64,000 nt of DNA, from contig NZ_CP031223.1 in the NCBI RefSeq assembly GCF_008973485.1, positions 2,728,001 through 2,792,000 of the forward strand, read 5' to 3'. The position numbers were made by a program, and so were the translations under genes. Within the stretch, counting starts at the first letter, position 1; each line of letters begins with the position of its first letter. Of the stretch, positions 18,120-27,057 are shown piece after piece. The notes below the pieces were generated by a model, which saw nothing but the letters and a program-made list of their open reading frames with translations, did no database searches and had not been told where the DNA came from. Origin of the DNA: Psychrobacillus glaciei. GTDB lineage: Bacteria; Bacillota; Bacilli; Bacillales_A; Planococcaceae.

Positions 18120-18317
18120 AAATAAGAAAGTTACACTTTTTACTTAGTATCTTTTCAGACTCCTGCGCCTGTGCGCCTGCGCAAGCTCGTTGCAAACAAG
18201 AGAGTTTGTGGTGGCTGAGGAGCGACCTACTTGTCCAGCACGAGCGGGTCATACAGTCTTTGCGACACGATGTCGCGAACTTAGACTGTATTCCCTTACT
18301 AGGCGCTTACGCTTTTC
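18120..18317 (-). repeat. Dispersed repeat (family B head plus GC-rich module) directly after nrdR
   Basis: Read on the minus strand it begins right after the nrdR stop with AAGAAAAGCGTAAGCGCC, the head of family B copies (compare 31113-31130). It continues through a GC-rich part with ATACAGTCTAAG/CTTAGACTGTAT-type pairing around a GCGACAnnnTGTCGC hairpin (about 18253-18290), then AACGAGCTTGCGCAGG. No coding sequence is supported here. Confidence 0.6.
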
Positions 18318-18782
18318 TTATAAAGAAGGATTTTTCTTTAATATTTCTTTGAGTTCATCTATAAAAACATTTATATCTTTAAATTGGCGATATACAGAAG
18401 CAAATCGAACGTAGGCAACTTCATCTATACCTGATAGTTTATCCATCACCTTTTCTCCAACTACATCTGACCTAACTTCTGAATTACCCGTTCTTCGCAA
18501 CTCTTTCTCGATGGAAAACACAAGATTTTCTAGTTCATCTAACGCAACTGGTCTTTTTTCGCATGCGCGTATTAGGCCGCGTAATACCTTTTCACGACTA
18601 AACTCTTCACGAGAACCATCTTTCTTTACAACAATTAATGGCGTTTCTTCTACTTTTTCGAATGTTGTGAACCGAAATCCGCAATCCTCACATTCTCTCC
18701 TTCTTCTAATGGCCTTATTGTCATCTACTGGACGTGAATCGACAACTTTTGTGCCGTTATATTGACAACTTGGGCATCTCAT
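18318..18782 (-). CDS. nrdR: Transcriptional repressor NrdR
   Basis: 154-residue dATP/ATP-sensing repressor of ribonucleotide reductase operons. The N-terminal zinc ribbon has [15 protein letters not shown] and CEDCGFRF; the ATP-cone follows ([21 protein letters not shown]). AGGAGAG precedes the ATG. It lies between speD and dnaB, as in B. subtilis (ytcG). Confidence 0.98.
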   Translation of the reverse strand: MRCPSCQYNGTKVVDSRPVDDNKAIRRRRECEDCGFRFTTFEKVEETPLIVVKKDGSREEFSREKVLRGLIRACEKRPVALDELENLVFSIEKELRRTGNSEVRSDVVGEKVMDKLSGIDEVAYVRFASVYRQFKDINVFIDELKEILKKNPSL

Positions 18783-18850
18783 ATTGATCTCTCCTAATTC
18801 CTTACGTTAATTTGTATACCTATTATAGCAATATTCTTCAATAAAATCGA

Positions 18851-18878
18851 AAAAGCAGAGGAATCTCTTCCTCTGCTA
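18851..18878 (-). terminator. Terminator after speD
   Basis: AGCAGAGGAA pairs with TTCCTCTGCT, followed by Ts on the minus strand. It isolates speD from nrdR. Confidence 0.88.
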
Positions 18879-18900
18879 ACTCATTTTGGCTAAAAGTCTA

Positions 18901-19284
18901 TTATGCTTGAACTGTCAAACGTGATTTAGGTACACTTAGTGGACCCATTCCACGGGGCATTTCAATCGTTTCGCGTATTCCAGCATTAAGAGCATCTGCA
19001 ATATAGTTAGCTGCAATCGATGGATCTAAATCACCACATGTATACACATCAATGCTCGCATAACCGTGCTCTGGAAAGCTGTGAATCGTTAAATGCGATT
19101 CGGAAATTATAACGACTCCACTTACACCTTGTGGCGCAAATTTGTGAAATGCAACTTCTCTGATTTCAGCACCAGATCTTAGAGCAGCATCAACAAAAGT
19201 TTGCTCGATAAATGGCATATCGTTAAGTTTGTCGAAATCGCACTCCCATAGTTCTGCAATAATGTGACGTCCCATTGTTTCCAA
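18901..19284 (-). CDS. speD: S-adenosylmethionine decarboxylase proenzyme
   Basis: Pyruvoyl-dependent enzyme giving decarboxylated AdoMet for spermidine synthesis. 127 residues. The self-cleavage site is ESHLTIH, with Ser near residue 63, and the conserved CGDLDP carries the acid/base Cys. The start is TTG at 19284, giving METMGRH as in the family, with GGGGG 9 nt upstream. The ATG three codons later is too far from the ribosome site. It has its own promoter and a folded leader. Confidence 0.97.
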   Translation of the reverse strand: METMGRHIIAELWECDFDKLNDMPFIEQTFVDAALRSGAEIREVAFHKFAPQGVSGVVIISESHLTIHSFPEHGYASIDVYTCGDLDPSIAANYIADALNAGIRETIEMPRGMGPLSVPKSRLTVQA

Positions 19285-19324
19285 TGTCCGTTTCCCCCTT
19301 TGATAAAATTTGGTATTAAAATTT

Positions 19325-19409
19325 TAAAAATCAAAGTTGACTACCACGGGGGAAAGTTAGTCCAAAGAGGTCCTAACCCTTTAAGTAGTCGGTGTACGTG
19401 AAGTACACG
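19325..19409 (-). promoter_or_regulatory. Structured 5' leader of speD
   Basis: Minus-strand leader of about 125 nt. A 5' hairpin GTGTAC-TTCAC-GTACAC (about 19392-19408) is followed by a nested pair: GACTAC ... GTAGTC outside and GTTAG ... CTAAC inside, with a pyrimidine-rich stretch TTTCCCCC before the outer 3' strand. The layout resembles a cis-regulatory RNA. I do not recognise a named class. Confidence 0.45.
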
Positions 19410-19415
19410 ATTCTC

Positions 19416-19444
19416 ATTATATGTTGTTTTTAAAAATTATGCAA
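19416..19444 (-). promoter_or_regulatory. Promoter of speD
   Basis: TTGCAT (19439-19444) and TATAAT (19416-19421) with 17-bp spacing on the minus strand. Confidence 0.8.
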
Positions 19445-19453
19445 CACATAATA

Positions 19454-19482
19454 AATCCTCTTTCAAAATATTGAAAGAGGAT
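19454..19482 (-). terminator. Hairpin terminator after gapB
   Basis: ATCCTCTTTCAA pairs with TTGAAAGAGGAT (12-bp stem). The T tail is weak (TTTATT). Confidence 0.75.
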
Positions 19483-19489
19483 AGGTAAA

Positions 19490-20494
19490 TTAAAGAGCTG
19501 AAGCAACCATTTTCGTTAAATCTACTACACGTGCTGAATAACCCCACTCGTTATCATACCAAGCAAGAACTTTTACTTTACGTTTTCCAATAACCATTGT
19601 GGTTAAACCATCGATCGTCGTTGAATTTGTGGTCGTATTGAAATCGATAGATACTAGTGGTTCCATCGTTAAACCAAGTATTCCTTTCATCGATCCCTCT
19701 GAAGCTTTTACAAATGCAGCATTTACTTCTTCGACAGTTACATCTTTTTGTAAGTCTACAACTAAATCTACTAAAGAAACATTAGGTGTAGGCACACGCA
19801 ATGCCATACCATGCATCTTTCCTTCTAATTCTGGTAACACAATCGTTAGTGCTTTTGCTGCCCCGGTAGAAGTAGGAATAATAGATTGAGCACAAGCACG
19901 AGCACGACGTAAATCCTTATGCGGATTATCTAAGTTATTTTGATCATTTGTATACGAATGCACCGTTGTCATTAGTCCGTTTTCAATACCAAATGTGTCA
20001 TTTAACACTTTGGCAACAGGAGCTAAACAGTTGGTCGTGCAACTAGCATTTGAAATTATTTGATGTTTGGATACGTCTAGTTGATGATCATTTACACCCA
20101 TAACAATCGTTACATCTTCGTTTTTCGCAGGAGCTGTAATAATTACTTTTTTTGCTCCAGCTTCTAAGTGAGCTGCCGCTTTTTCCCCGTCATTAAATTT
20201 TCCTGTTGATTCGATCACAATATCAACACTCAATTTTCCCCAAGGTAAATTTGCTGGGTCACGATCGTTTACGATTTGAACTCGTTTCCCATGAACGATT
20301 AAAAAATCATCTTCAATTGTAACTTCTCCTGCAAAAGTTCCATGAGTAGAATCATATTTGATTAAATGAGCTAATGTTTCTAATGGATATCTAGCATTAA
20401 TTGCTACGACATTAATGTCCTCTTGTACAATTGCTTGGCGGAATACCATTCGTCCAATACGTCCAAATCCGTTTATTGCGATAGAAGCTATCAT
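19490..20494 (-). CDS. gapB: Glyceraldehyde-3-phosphate dehydrogenase, gluconeogenic type
   Basis: 334-residue NAD(P)-dependent GAPDH. The nucleotide-binding start is IAINGFGRIGRMVFRQ and the catalytic Cys is in SNASCTTNCLAP. The position between coaE and speD matches GapB, which runs in the gluconeogenic direction with NADP in B. subtilis. The cofactor preference here is inferred from that synteny. The ATG at 20494 has GGGGG upstream; an earlier in-frame start would add 21 unconserved residues. Confidence 0.93.
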   Translation of the reverse strand: MIASIAINGFGRIGRMVFRQAIVQEDINVVAINARYPLETLAHLIKYDSTHGTFAGEVTIEDDFLIVHGKRVQIVNDRDPANLPWGKLSVDIVIESTGKFNDGEKAAAHLEAGAKKVIITAPAKNEDVTIVMGVNDHQLDVSKHQIISNASCTTNCLAPVAKVLNDTFGIENGLMTTVHSYTNDQNNLDNPHKDLRRARACAQSIIPTSTGAAKALTIVLPELEGKMHGMALRVPTPNVSLVDLVVDLQKDVTVEEVNAAFVKASEGSMKGILGLTMEPLVSIDFNTTTNSTTIDGLTTMVIGKRKVKVLAWYDNEWGYSARVVDLTKMVASAL

Positions 20495-20616
20495 GAAAAA
20501 AATCCCCCTGTAACTATGTGATACTTTATATTTTATAACCTTGAAATAGTATAACACATTATCACAATCATGTAGCCTTAAATTAGAATTCAGAAAATTT
20601 TTTTATTTCTTCATAA

Positions 20617-21207
20617 CTAGTTATCCCAAATAGACAATATTTTCTTTAATTGTTCGTTCGTATCTTCTAAAGTTCCGTTGTTATAAATGACAGCATCCGC
20701 ACCTTTTTCTTTAATAGAAAGCGGTAGTTGGGATTGAATTCTTGCCTTTGCATCTTCTAATGAATAATTATTGCGAGCCATCAATCTCACAAGTTGTGTC
20801 TCTTCCGTTACTGTTACTACTAAGATTTTATTCACATAGGATTGAAGCTTGCTTTCGAATAATAAAGGGATATCCATGACAATTGTGTCATACCCATCTT
20901 GTAATAAGACATCTTTTTGTCGTAGCATCTCTTCACGAATAGCGGGATGCATAATATCATTCAATTGTTTTCTATCATGTGGACTGGAAAAAATAATATT
21001 CCCTAGCTTTTCACGATTTAGCGTTCCATCCTTTGAGATAACCACTTCTCCAAATATGTCTTTGATCGTCTCAAGCGTTTCCGTTCCTTTTTCCACGACA
21101 ATGCGCGCAACTAAATCAGCATCAATAATCGGATATCCAAGTTCTTTTAGCATTTTAGATACGGTACTCTTTCCACTTGCAATACTTCCTGTTAATCCGA
21201 TAATCAT
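20617..21207 (-). CDS. coaE: Dephospho-CoA kinase
   Basis: Last step of CoA biosynthesis. 196 residues with P-loop GSIASGKST and the family elements IIDADLVAR and MDIPLLFE. It begins 12 nt after mutM and is part of the polA-mutM-coaE unit. Confidence 0.97.
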   Translation of the reverse strand: MIIGLTGSIASGKSTVSKMLKELGYPIIDADLVARIVVEKGTETLETIKDIFGEVVISKDGTLNREKLGNIIFSSPHDRKQLNDIMHPAIREEMLRQKDVLLQDGYDTIVMDIPLLFESKLQSYVNKILVVTVTEETQLVRLMARNNYSLEDAKARIQSQLPLSIKEKGADAVIYNNGTLEDTNEQLKKILSIWDN

Positions 21208-21219
21208 TTATATCCCCCA

Positions 21220-22092
21220 TTACCTCTGACATGTTCCACAATAAGTGGACGTTCGACCACCAATTGTTTGTTGCAATGTTCGCTTATTACAAATAGGACA
21301 CTTCTTTTTTCCATACATTTGCAATCTATTTTGCATATTCCCCGATTCACCATTAATTTTTCGGTAATCAGAGATGCTACTTCCTCCTTGCTCAATACTA
21401 TCTAATAGAACGATAACAATTTCATTGAATAATTGTATTTTGCGTTCTTTACTAATTCTTTTTACTTTTCGTCCTGGATGAATTCGCATTCGGAACAATG
21501 CTTCTGTTGCATAAATATTCCCACATCCTGAAACTACATGACCGTCCATAATAAATTCTTTAATCGCTTTATTTTCATACTTCGGCAAGCTACTCATAGC
21601 TAAATAATGATCCAAAGCATTTTGGTCAAAAGGCTCAGGAGCCATTAGTAATAAAGGCGGATAATCTTCTTCATTCTTTAGAAAACGCAACTCTCCGAAA
21701 CGACGAATATCTGCATAAACGAGCATGTCCCCCCCAACTAAATGAAGGATGACATGCGTGTGTCGCTTAAATTTATCCTCTACTATCTCATGTAAGCCTC
21801 TCACATAAAACCAAGCGCCTGACATACCAAGATGAGAAACGAGTAGGTAGGGTAGTTGATTTTTCACTAAATGAAAATAAATATATTTGGACCGTCTTTC
21901 GATACTTTCAATCGTCATATGTTGTAATACTTTACAAAAATATTCTACATCTAATCCTTTTAAAATCGCTTCTTTTCCATTTGCTTTAGAAGTAATAATC
22001 GTTTCTGAAACGTCCACTAATAGAATTGTTTTACCTGTAACGATTGGTTTTAACGAACGAACTAATCCTTCTACCTCTGGTAATTCTGGCAT
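21220..22092 (-). CDS. mutM: Formamidopyrimidine-DNA glycosylase
   Basis: Base-excision repair enzyme for 8-oxoguanine and related lesions. 290 residues. The N-terminal PELPEVE has the catalytic Pro and Glu. The helix-two-turn-helix region (SGCGNIYATEALFRMRIHPG) and the C-terminal zinc finger (CPICNKRTLQ ... YCGTCQR) are intact. It sits 11 nt after polA. Confidence 0.98.
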   Translation of the reverse strand: MPELPEVEGLVRSLKPIVTGKTILLVDVSETIITSKANGKEAILKGLDVEYFCKVLQHMTIESIERRSKYIYFHLVKNQLPYLLVSHLGMSGAWFYVRGLHEIVEDKFKRHTHVILHLVGGDMLVYADIRRFGELRFLKNEEDYPPLLLMAPEPFDQNALDHYLAMSSLPKYENKAIKEFIMDGHVVSGCGNIYATEALFRMRIHPGRKVKRISKERKIQLFNEIVIVLLDSIEQGGSSISDYRKINGESGNMQNRLQMYGKKKCPICNKRTLQQTIGGRTSTYCGTCQR

Positions 22093-22103
22093 ACTAAAAC
22101 TCC

Positions 22104-24731
22104 TTACTTCGTTTCATACCAAGAGGAACCATATGCATATTCCACTTTTAAAGGAACGATTAGCTTGATTGCTGCCTCCATTACTTCTGGTACGATTTTT
22201 TCGAGTAATGCAATCTCTTCTTTTGGTGCTTCAAAAATAAGTTCATCATGCACTTGTAGCAACATCTTCGTTTGCATATTTTCTTCTTTTAATCGTTTCG
22301 CCATGTCAATCATCGCTTTTTTAATAATATCTGCTGCGCTTCCTTGAATCGGCGTATTCATCGCAGTCCGTTCTGCAAAGCTACGAAGATTAAAATTAGA
22401 GCTTGTAATTTCAGGTAAGTATCTTCTTCTATTTAAAATAGTTGTCACATACCCTTTTTGTTTTGCTTCCCGAACAATTTCATCCATATATTCTTTAACA
22501 CCAGGAAAACTGTTTAAATAGTTTTCAATAAAAATTGCAGCTTCTTTTCGCGTAATATTTAAATTCTGAGATAAACCATAATCGCTAATGCCATAAACAA
22601 TTCCAAAGTTTACTGCTTTTGCAGCACGACGCATATCAGATGTCACATCATCTTTTTCAACATGGAATACGTCCATCGCTGTTTTCGTATGAATATCCAT
22701 CTCATTAATAAATGCATCCACTAATTTCTCGTCTTTGCACATATGGGCAAGTACGCGAAGTTCGATTTGCGAATAATCTGCTGCGAACATCACCCAATCC
22801 GGGTGAGATGGAACAAACGCTTTTCTAATTTTTCTACCTTCCTCTAAACGAACAGGGATATTTTGCAAGTTCGGATTTATCGAGCTTAAACGTCCAGTTG
22901 AAGTTAAAGCCTGTTGATAACGGGTATGGATTTTTTGATCATCGTCATGAATTTCTTTCATTAAACCTTCAATGTAAGTAGAGTTAAGCTTCCCTAATTG
23001 ACGATAGTTTAATATATACGAAATAATTTCATGTTCATTCTCCAACTTTTCGAGTACATCCGCCGCTGTAGAGTAACCAGTTTTAGTTTTCTTCAATGGT
23101 GTTAATCCTATTTTTTCAAATAAAATAACACCTAATTGCTTCGGTGAATTAATATTGAATTCTTGTCCTGCTAAAGCATAAATATCTTTTTCAATCGAGC
23201 GTAGTTTTTGTTCCAAATCTACACCCATTTCTTTTAAAACTTGCGCATCCACTTTCACACCATCGGATTCCATTGTCCCAAGTATGGATGCAAGTGGTAA
23301 TTCTAAATCTTTGTATAAACCGTATTGTTCATTTTCCTCTAATTTTTCTTCTAGTTTAGGCATTAATGTCCAAACTGCTTGCGCCTTTCTACAAGCATGC
23401 TCCGCAAGTTTCTCTAACACCGGAGTTGCTTTTTTTGCACCTTTTCCATACACATTTTCATCTGTCAGCACTTCATAGTAACCAAATTCTTTTGCCATTG
23501 TAGCTACATCATCCGAAGAAATGGAAGGATTAACGATGTAAGCCGCAAGCAATAAATCAAAATCAGCACCTTGTAGACTTACATTGTGTTTCCGGCTAAC
23601 AGCTTGAGTAGCTTTCGAATCAACTAAATATTTTACTTTCGTCTCATCTTCCAGCCATTCACAAAAGACTTCAGATTGAAAAACTTTAGATCCAGAGACA
23701 AAATAGGAATGCTCCCCATCAAAAAGGGCTATCCCTAGCAATTCACTTGTATGATATTGTTCATCAAACATTTCCAGATGAATCGCCATCTTACTTTTTA
23801 AAATAGATGGATTAATATCGTCTACAATTTCAAAACTCACTTCTGTAGTCGTTTGTTCATCTGTAATGTGTTCTGATTTATCTAGTAACGTTTTAAAAGA
23901 AAGTTCTTTCCATACAGCGGTCACTTCATCCATATTTGGACCATTGTATATCAAATCATCTACTGATACTTCGATAGGAGCGCTTGTTTCAATAGTAGCA
24001 AGCGTTTTACTCATTTTTGCTTGTTCTTCATTTGCCGTGAGTTTTTCTTTTAATTTCACTCCACTCACTGTATCTAATGCTTGATACAAGCTTTCGACAG
24101 ATCCATGCTCTTTCAACAGTTTGATAGCTGTTTTTTCACCAACCCCAGGAACCCCAGGAATATTGTCTGAAGCATCCCCCATGAGCCCTTTCATATCAAT
24201 AATTTGAAGAGGGGTTAAACCGTATTTTTCTTCAATATGAGATGGGGTATATTTTTCAATATCAGTGATACCTTTTCTTGTGATATATACGGTTGTATTT
24301 TCCGTAGCAAGTTGCGTTAAATCTTTATCTCCAGATACAACAATTACTTGTTGTCCTTTATCTTCTGCTTGCTTACAAAGTGTTCCAATAATATCATCTG
24401 CCTCGTACATTTCTAGCTCATATCGTTTAATACCGTAAGCATCGATTAATTTGCGGACATACGGAAATTGCTCCGAAAGTTCCGGGGGTGTTTTCTGTCT
24501 TCCACCTTTATATTCACCAAATGTAGAATGTCTGAAGGTCGTTTTCCCAGCATCAAATGCCACTAGCATATGTGTTGGATTTTCTTCCTCCATAATTTTT
24601 TGAAGCATTAGCGTAAAACCATAAACCGCATTTGTATGTATGCCATGTTCATTTGTTAATAAAGGTAAGGCGAAAAAAGCTCGATACGCGAGACTATTTC
24701 CATCTAATAAAAGAACTTTTTCAGATGCCAT
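22104..24731 (-). CDS. polA: DNA polymerase I
   Basis: 875 residues. A 5'-3' exonuclease domain (about 1-290, LLLDGNSLAYRAFFALP; MGDASDNIPGVPGVGEKTA) is followed by an exonuclease-like domain and the polymerase with motifs A (DYSQIELRVLAHM), B (RRAAKAVNFGIVYGIS) and C (LLQVHDELIFEAP). The middle domain lacks the acidic DxE motif of proofreading polymerases (the site reads MAIHLEMFDE), as in other Bacillus PolA, so 3'-5' editing is probably absent. The ATG at 24731 is favoured over a TTG two codons upstream by Shine-Dalgarno spacing. Confidence 0.97.
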   Translation of the reverse strand: MASEKVLLLDGNSLAYRAFFALPLLTNEHGIHTNAVYGFTLMLQKIMEEENPTHMLVAFDAGKTTFRHSTFGEYKGGRQKTPPELSEQFPYVRKLIDAYGIKRYELEMYEADDIIGTLCKQAEDKGQQVIVVSGDKDLTQLATENTTVYITRKGITDIEKYTPSHIEEKYGLTPLQIIDMKGLMGDASDNIPGVPGVGEKTAIKLLKEHGSVESLYQALDTVSGVKLKEKLTANEEQAKMSKTLATIETSAPIEVSVDDLIYNGPNMDEVTAVWKELSFKTLLDKSEHITDEQTTTEVSFEIVDDINPSILKSKMAIHLEMFDEQYHTSELLGIALFDGEHSYFVSGSKVFQSEVFCEWLEDETKVKYLVDSKATQAVSRKHNVSLQGADFDLLLAAYIVNPSISSDDVATMAKEFGYYEVLTDENVYGKGAKKATPVLEKLAEHACRKAQAVWTLMPKLEEKLEENEQYGLYKDLELPLASILGTMESDGVKVDAQVLKEMGVDLEQKLRSIEKDIYALAGQEFNINSPKQLGVILFEKIGLTPLKKTKTGYSTAADVLEKLENEHEIISYILNYRQLGKLNSTYIEGLMKEIHDDDQKIHTRYQQALTSTGRLSSINPNLQNIPVRLEEGRKIRKAFVPSHPDWVMFAADYSQIELRVLAHMCKDEKLVDAFINEMDIHTKTAMDVFHVEKDDVTSDMRRAAKAVNFGIVYGISDYGLSQNLNITRKEAAIFIENYLNSFPGVKEYMDEIVREAKQKGYVTTILNRRRYLPEITSSNFNLRSFAERTAMNTPIQGSAADIIKKAMIDMAKRLKEENMQTKMLLQVHDELIFEAPKEEIALLEKIVPEVMEAAIKLIVPLKVEYAYGSSWYETK

Positions 24732-24789
24732 TAACAATCACTCCCTATTTTAAAATGCGGAAACTTCCGCTTAACTTAGACTGGAAAAT

Positions 24790-24840
24790 AAAATCGTCAT
24801 TCCCTATATCTTACCACGAGAGTAAGGGGAATGACGATTC
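24790..24840 (-). terminator. Terminator after hflC
   Basis: AATCGTCATTCCC (24792-24804) pairs with GGGAATGACGATT (24827-24839). T-rich sequence follows on the minus strand. Confidence 0.9.
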
Positions 24841-24845
24841 ATATA

Positions 24846-25817
24846 CTATTCTAAGTATCCCGAAAGAATTCTTGCATATGGAGAGGCTGAAGGAATAATA
24901 ATCATCGTATCCGCCCCAATTGTTTTCTTGTAGGATTCTAGTGTTCGGTAGAGCGAATAGAACTCAGGGTCCTTCGAAAACGATAAGTTATAAATTTTTG
25001 CAGCTTCAGCTTCTCCTTCTGCTTCAATAATGGCAGCTTCTTTTTTAGCTGTTGCTAACATTTCTTTTACTTTACGGTCCGTTTCCGCCTCAATACGTCG
25101 TTTATCCGCATCACCGGTTGACAAAAACTTTTGCGCTATCTTTTGCCGTTCAGAGATCATTTCATTATAAACAGATTGCTCGTTTTCTTCTGGCAAATCT
25201 ATTCGTTTAATCCGAACATCGACTACTTCAATACCATACTTATCTTTACGTAAATGTTCATTTACTTCGGCAGTAATTTTATCATTTAGACTACCTCTAG
25301 ATGAATTTTCATCATTAATAATATCATTATATTCTAATTGACCAAGCTCTGAACGAACAACGGAATAGATGAACTCTTCCATACGAGCACTAGCATTAAC
25401 TAAGCTACCTGCACTTTTGATCATTTCTTTTGGATTTACAACGCGCCATACCGCATAATTGTCGATAATGATACGTCGTTTATCTTTCGTATTTATTTCT
25501 TTTTCAGAAAGTTTATAGTTCATTTGATATTTTGGTATTGTCGTTACACTTTGAACAAATGGAATTTTCATATAAACACCGGGTTCATATTTCACACCTA
25601 TTACTTCACCAAATTGGCGAATTATTTTGTAATCTCCTTCTTTCACAACGTACACATTTGCAAGTGCAATAACTATCACGATAAAAGCTAGAAAAATAGT
25701 AATAAATGATTTATAGTGTTTTTTAAAATCAACAGGTACTTTTTCCTTTTTAGGTTTATTTTCTACAGTTTTAAACTTTGCTTCTAAGTTGGAAAACGGA
25801 TTATTATTATCTGCCAT
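24846..25817 (-). CDS. hflC: HflC, SPFH/prohibitin-family FtsH modulator
   Basis: 323 residues. A charged N-terminal tail (about 35 residues), one membrane anchor near 36-55, then the SPFH/Band 7 domain (VYVVKEGDYKIIRQFGEV) and an Ala/Glu-rich coiled coil (ATAKKEAAIIEAEGEAEAA). HflC pairs with HflK in a large membrane ring that restrains the FtsH protease. The start overlaps the hflK stop by one base (TAATG). Confidence 0.94.
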   Translation of the reverse strand: MADNNNPFSNLEAKFKTVENKPKKEKVPVDFKKHYKSFITIFLAFIVIVIALANVYVVKEGDYKIIRQFGEVIGVKYEPGVYMKIPFVQSVTTIPKYQMNYKLSEKEINTKDKRRIIIDNYAVWRVVNPKEMIKSAGSLVNASARMEEFIYSVVRSELGQLEYNDIINDENSSRGSLNDKITAEVNEHLRKDKYGIEVVDVRIKRIDLPEENEQSVYNEMISERQKIAQKFLSTGDADKRRIEAETDRKVKEMLATAKKEAAIIEAEGEAEAAKIYNLSFSKDPEFYSLYRTLESYKKTIGADTMIIIPSASPYARILSGYLE

Positions 25818-26806
25818 TATTGTCCGCTCCCTTCTTCTGTTTTTGTATCTGTATTCGTACCGGTTGGAGGATTCGTTTGTTTTTTAGACTCTAAAGTTTG
25901 AAGTGGTAAATATTTCATCGTTCCACTTTCATCATTCATAATATAAATTTGTGCATTCGGTAATACGACATCTAACGTTTCCATTATAAGTCGTTCTCTC
26001 GTAATCTCTTTATTATATTGATATCCTGCGAACAATTTATCAAATAACGCTACATCCCCTTTTGCTTGTTCGATGCGAGAAGTTTTTATACCTTCTGCAT
26101 TTGAAATGATCGCATCTTTTTCACCAATTGCTTCACTCATTTTTTGGTTTTCATATTTTTCAGCTTGGTTCACCTTTGTATTTTTTGTTTCTTCTGCATC
26201 TGTTACGGCCATAAATGCGGAACGCACTTCATCGTTTGGTAACTCTACATCTTGTAATTTAACTGTAAGTACGGTAATTCCAATATTATATTTCTCAATT
26301 AATGAAGCAAGTAAGTCCGTTGTATCCGCTTCAATTTGTGCTTTTCCAGATGTAAGCGCATCATCTATTTTCGAATTTCCGATAACCGAACGAATGGAAG
26401 CTGATGTTGCATCATGAAGCATTTCTAGAGGATTTTCCGAGTTAAACAAATATGCTCTTGGATTTGTAATCTTCCACTGAACTACTAAATCCGTTAAGAC
26501 AATGCTATCGTCTCCTGTGATCATTTTTGTATCCTTATCAAAGGAGGTAATTTCTCCATCAGGCGCTTGCTTATATCCAAACTGCAGACTAAACGTCTCC
26601 TTTGAAAGCTTTTCTACTTTTTGAATTGGCCAAGGTATCTTAAATTTAAGACCAGACTCTGTAATAGGATCACTAGCTTTTCCAAATGTTATAACTATTG
26701 CTTGTTCCGATTCATCTACCGTATACCAAGAAGTAAATACAGCAGATAATAAAATAACCCCTATAAATAAAGCAACAATAATAGAAATCAATCTCTTAGT
26801 ACTCAT
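25817..26806 (-). CDS. hflK: HflK, SPFH/prohibitin-family FtsH modulator
   Basis: 329 residues. N-terminal membrane anchor at residues 8-28, the SPFH domain (YTVDESEQAIVITFGKA), a coiled coil near 210-260 and a Pro/Thr/Glu-rich tail (NPPTGTNTDTKTEEG). First gene of hflKC. HflKC is absent from B. subtilis but common in Planococcaceae, where it lies here near polA. A perfect palindrome lies about 70 bp upstream. Confidence 0.93.
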   Translation of the reverse strand: MSTKRLISIIVALFIGVILLSAVFTSWYTVDESEQAIVITFGKASDPITESGLKFKIPWPIQKVEKLSKETFSLQFGYKQAPDGEITSFDKDTKMITGDDSIVLTDLVVQWKITNPRAYLFNSENPLEMLHDATSASIRSVIGNSKIDDALTSGKAQIEADTTDLLASLIEKYNIGITVLTVKLQDVELPNDEVRSAFMAVTDAEETKNTKVNQAEKYENQKMSEAIGEKDAIISNAEGIKTSRIEQAKGDVALFDKLFAGYQYNKEITRERLIMETLDVVLPNAQIYIMNDESGTMKYLPLQTLESKKQTNPPTGTNTDTKTEEGSGQ

Positions 26807-26873
26807 TTCATTTCCCCTTTCTATGTATATCTCTTCTACGGAGTAACCACGCTTTTAGTTTCAAAAAATAAAG

Positions 26874-26926
26874 ATTATTACAAAAGTGTTACTGGTGCCT
26901 GGCACCAGTAACACTTTTGTAATAAT
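26874..26926. repeat. 53-bp perfect palindrome with a one-base centre
   Basis: Arms of 26 bp (26874-26899 and 26901-26926) are exact inverted repeats around a single T at 26900. The core reads GGTGCCTGGCACC. It lies between the terminator of the phoPR operon and hflK and has no T tail. GGTGCC/GGCACC-centred palindromes recur in Bacillaceae genomes and resemble substrates of REP-associated transposases. That link is inference, and no such transposase gene is in the window. Confidence 0.95.
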
Positions 26927-26946
26927 TAAGAAACATGGAATAAAAT

Positions 26947-26977
26947 AAAAAAAGCTAGCAATGCGCTAGCTTTTTTT
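26947..26977. terminator. Bidirectional terminator after the phoPR-ligase operon
   Basis: AAAAAAAGCTAGC pairs with GCTAGCTTTTTTT around a five-base loop, with T runs on both strands. Confidence 0.93.
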
Positions 26978-27057
26978 AGACAAATCATTTGGAAAAGGGG
27001 TCTATTTCAATATAGCAAATGATTGTAAATAGAATGTGAAAATAATGTAAATTTCCC

